This document shows positions 62,668 through 64,000 of a DNA stretch of 64,000 nucleotides, piece by piece; the first letter of the stretch is position 1; each line of letters starts with the position of its first letter. This DNA comes from Bacillus sp. HSf4 (GTDB lineage: Bacteria; Bacillota; Bacilli; Bacillales; Bacillaceae). The position numbers and the translations under genes were made by a program. The notes beneath the pieces were generated by a model. That model searched no databases. It saw only the letters and a list, made by a program, of their open reading frames with translations, and was not told the origin of the DNA. The DNA lies in NCBI RefSeq assembly GCF_029537375.1, contig NZ_CP120679.1, forward strand, positions 2,778,001 to 2,842,000, given 5' to 3'.

Positions 62668-63787
62668 TCTCCTTCCCCTCCCTATACTGTACTTGCACAT
62701 GAATAGATGTCCCTTTCCGGGGAATGGAGTGAATCTGAAGACTTCCTTCAATCTGATCTACTCTTTCTTTTAGATGGTTAAGTCCCAGACCTTCCTGCAC
62801 CAGTTCGCGCTTAAATCCTATGCCGTTGTCCTGAATCTTCAACATCAAATCGTCGCCTACTTTGAACAAGATGACCTCAATCAGCGTGGCTTTCGCATAT
62901 TTCAGGGCATTATGCAGCGCTTCCTGAATGACACGGTATAAATTGATTTCCAAAACCGGCTGCAAACGATCATTGACATTGCTGCAGGTAAACGTAATCG
63001 AAACATCCTGATGAGTCTTGTTCAAGCTGCTAACGAGATGCTTGATCGCAGGGACGAGTCCCAGCTGATCGAGACTTTGCGGACGTAATTGGAGAGAGTA
63101 GAGCTTGACGTCTTGTATCGCTTTTTCCAGCTCATCCACGATCTCCTGCATGTACGTTCTATATTTCTCTTCCTGGTCAATGCGCGATTGAATCGCTTGA
63201 ATACCTACTGAAACCGAATAAAGCGATTGTCCTAAGCCATCGTGCAGCTCCTGAGCCAACCGCTTGTGTTCGTTTTCCTGCGCTTCCAACGTCTTCTGCA
63301 AAACCAGCTTGGAGATCCTCGCTTCTTCTTCCTTTTTCTTCATCGTTAAATCTTTTAAAACCAAAAGGACTTTCTGTTTCTTTTGTTCACCGTTTTCATA
63401 GATGACAGCCGTGCTCATCTCCATGTCGACGAATCGTCCCTCATAGGTAGGCATTGAGGAAAGAAAATAAGGAGCTTCCCGCTTGGCCAGCAAATAACAA
63501 CGCTCCTCTCCCGCTTCCAGTTTTCTCGCTTGACAGTAGGAACAGTACGGTACCTTGTCCCCCAATTTCCATCCCGTCATCTTCTCTGCTGATGGATTCA
63601 TCACCAGAATTCTACGTTCCTGATCCATCATAATGATTCCATCTTGCAAGTGTTCGTAGATTTGCCTTAAATAGCGGCATTCCAGCGCTCTTCCTTTTCC
63701 ATCTGGTAGCAAACCATTAGAAAATGTGCCTGTCTCCAATGATTGACAACAATTTTTGTCGCCGCGGGCCAGCTTTTTACGTTTCAA
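62642..63787 (-). CDS. PAS-domain sensor histidine kinase with Cys cluster (NreB/HPK7-like)
   Basis: The 381 residues start with TTG behind AGGGGGAT. A PAS domain (about 40-145) holds VPYCSYCQARKLEAGEERCY, a C-x2-C-x11-C set like the NreB iron-sulfur motif but without its fourth Cys. CC also occurs near residue 13 and C at 37. The kinase core has RLAQELHDGLGQSLYSVS with the phosphoacceptor His, and a HATPase domain (EALHNALKYAKAT, DNGIGFKREL). There are no membrane segments, so it is cytosolic. It probably senses a redox or sulfur species. Confidence 0.87.
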   Translation of the reverse strand: MKRKKLARGDKNCCQSLETGTFSNGLLPDGKGRALECRYLRQIYEHLQDGIIMMDQERRILVMNPSAEKMTGWKLGDKVPYCSYCQARKLEAGEERCYLLAKREAPYFLSSMPTYEGRFVDMEMSTAVIYENGEQKKQKVLLVLKDLTMKKKEEEARISKLVLQKTLEAQENEHKRLAQELHDGLGQSLYSVSVGIQAIQSRIDQEEKYRTYMQEIVDELEKAIQDVKLYSLQLRPQSLDQLGLVPAIKHLVSSLNKTHQDVSITFTCSNVNDRLQPVLEINLYRVIQEALHNALKYAKATLIEVILFKVGDDLMLKIQDNGIGFKRELVQEGLGLNHLKERVDQIEGSLQIHSIPRKGTSIHVQVQYREGKESDQGIAGR

Positions 63788-63809
63788 TTTAGATCCCCCT
63801 TACTCATGA

Positions 63810-64000
63810 TGAGAGAATGACCTTCAAAGATTCGATAGATTCCGCCATTTATAACAAGGATGTCTCGCTATGCGGGTTGCTCTCTCTTTGGACAGACTCA
63901 TCAAAGTGGTCTACATGCGGTTGATTGGCAATGACTGCATCGAACGTGGTCAAGCTGACTAAACAATTTTATTAATCTCTTGTAAGAATTCAGGAATGGC
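63810..64000 (-). other. Edge region with a possible C-terminal coding fragment
   Basis: Minus-strand frames near the edge read AIPEFLQEINKIV-stop (about 63960-64000) and, in another frame, TFDAVIANQPHVDHFDESVQ. They may be parts of one frameshifted gene that continues beyond the window. I cannot identify it. Confidence 0.3.

Overview
The window looks like chromosomal DNA of a low-GC Firmicute of the Bacillus subtilis group, probably close to B. licheniformis. The evidence is the near-typical Bacillus des-desK-desR cold-response locus, a Bacillus PhoB-type alkaline phosphatase, azlBCD-type genes, a Fur-boxed ycgT-like reductase, Zur-boxed znuACB, and the 3' half of sporulation sigma factor K. 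Species was judged by eye from proteins only; no search was run.

Bases 1-18,500 are accessory DNA built around repeated copies of the sigK 3' end. One copy is intact (2424-2738, equivalent to spoIIIC), one is frameshifted (10257-10567), one is truncated (16891-17082), and a fourth is only a core-plus-terminator scar (about 18446-18513). All lie on the + strand, so the region reads like serial insertion of skin-like elements at sigK. Left of the intact copy is a leftward operon behind a sigma-A promoter, a TPP riboswitch and a terminator. It encodes an N-glycosidase, a thymidylate-synthase-like (C/dC)MP hydroxymethylase and a SAM methyltransferase. These are the core activities known for bacimethrin (a thiamin antivitamin) biosynthesis, and this is the most interesting system in the window. 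Between copies 1 and 2 lie a rok pseudogene, azlBCD, metY plus an OsmC protein under a GCP-motif TetR regulator, and several broken genes. Between copies 2 and 3 is a seven-gene operon (YheO/DauR-like regulator, two RidA proteins, threonine-synthase-like enzyme, asparaginase, D-threonine aldolase/D-serine dehydratase-like enzyme, AlaX editing protein) that looks like amino-acid catabolism with enamine and mischarging protection. After copy 3 are a small membrane protein and a secreted SdpC-like toxin precursor interrupted by an in-frame TGA.

Bases 18,500-29,000 hold scattered single genes (methyltransferase, lipoprotein L,D-transpeptidase, SGNH esterase, YjbR, flavin reductase with its MerR activator) and many decayed genes, then the Pho-regulated alkaline phosphatase and a lipoprotein gene.

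Bases 29,000-38,000 carry a Fur-boxed nickel/metallophore-type ABC importer (nikABCDE-like) and the membrane-fluidity system des-desK-desR. Bases 38,000-47,000 are a metal-limitation block: a Fur-boxed ferredoxin/flavodoxin reductase and then a Zur regulon with four Zur boxes (ferredoxin-like protein, COG0523 GTPase, hemB paralogue-yidD-MBL hydrolase, sufU paralogue, znuACB).

Bases 47,000-58,200 contain a tautomerase, an AraC-type regulator of apparently foreign composition, an SDR, a secreted nuclease, a PAP2 phosphatase with beta-strand repeats, and a heavy-metal P-type ATPase under a CmtR-like repressor. Bases 58,200-64,000 are a sulfide/persulfide detoxification cluster (TauE exporter, CstB-like persulfide dioxygenase-rhodanese, SQR) next to a two-component system. 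A palindrome near -42 of the sqr promoter suggests direct activation by the response regulator.
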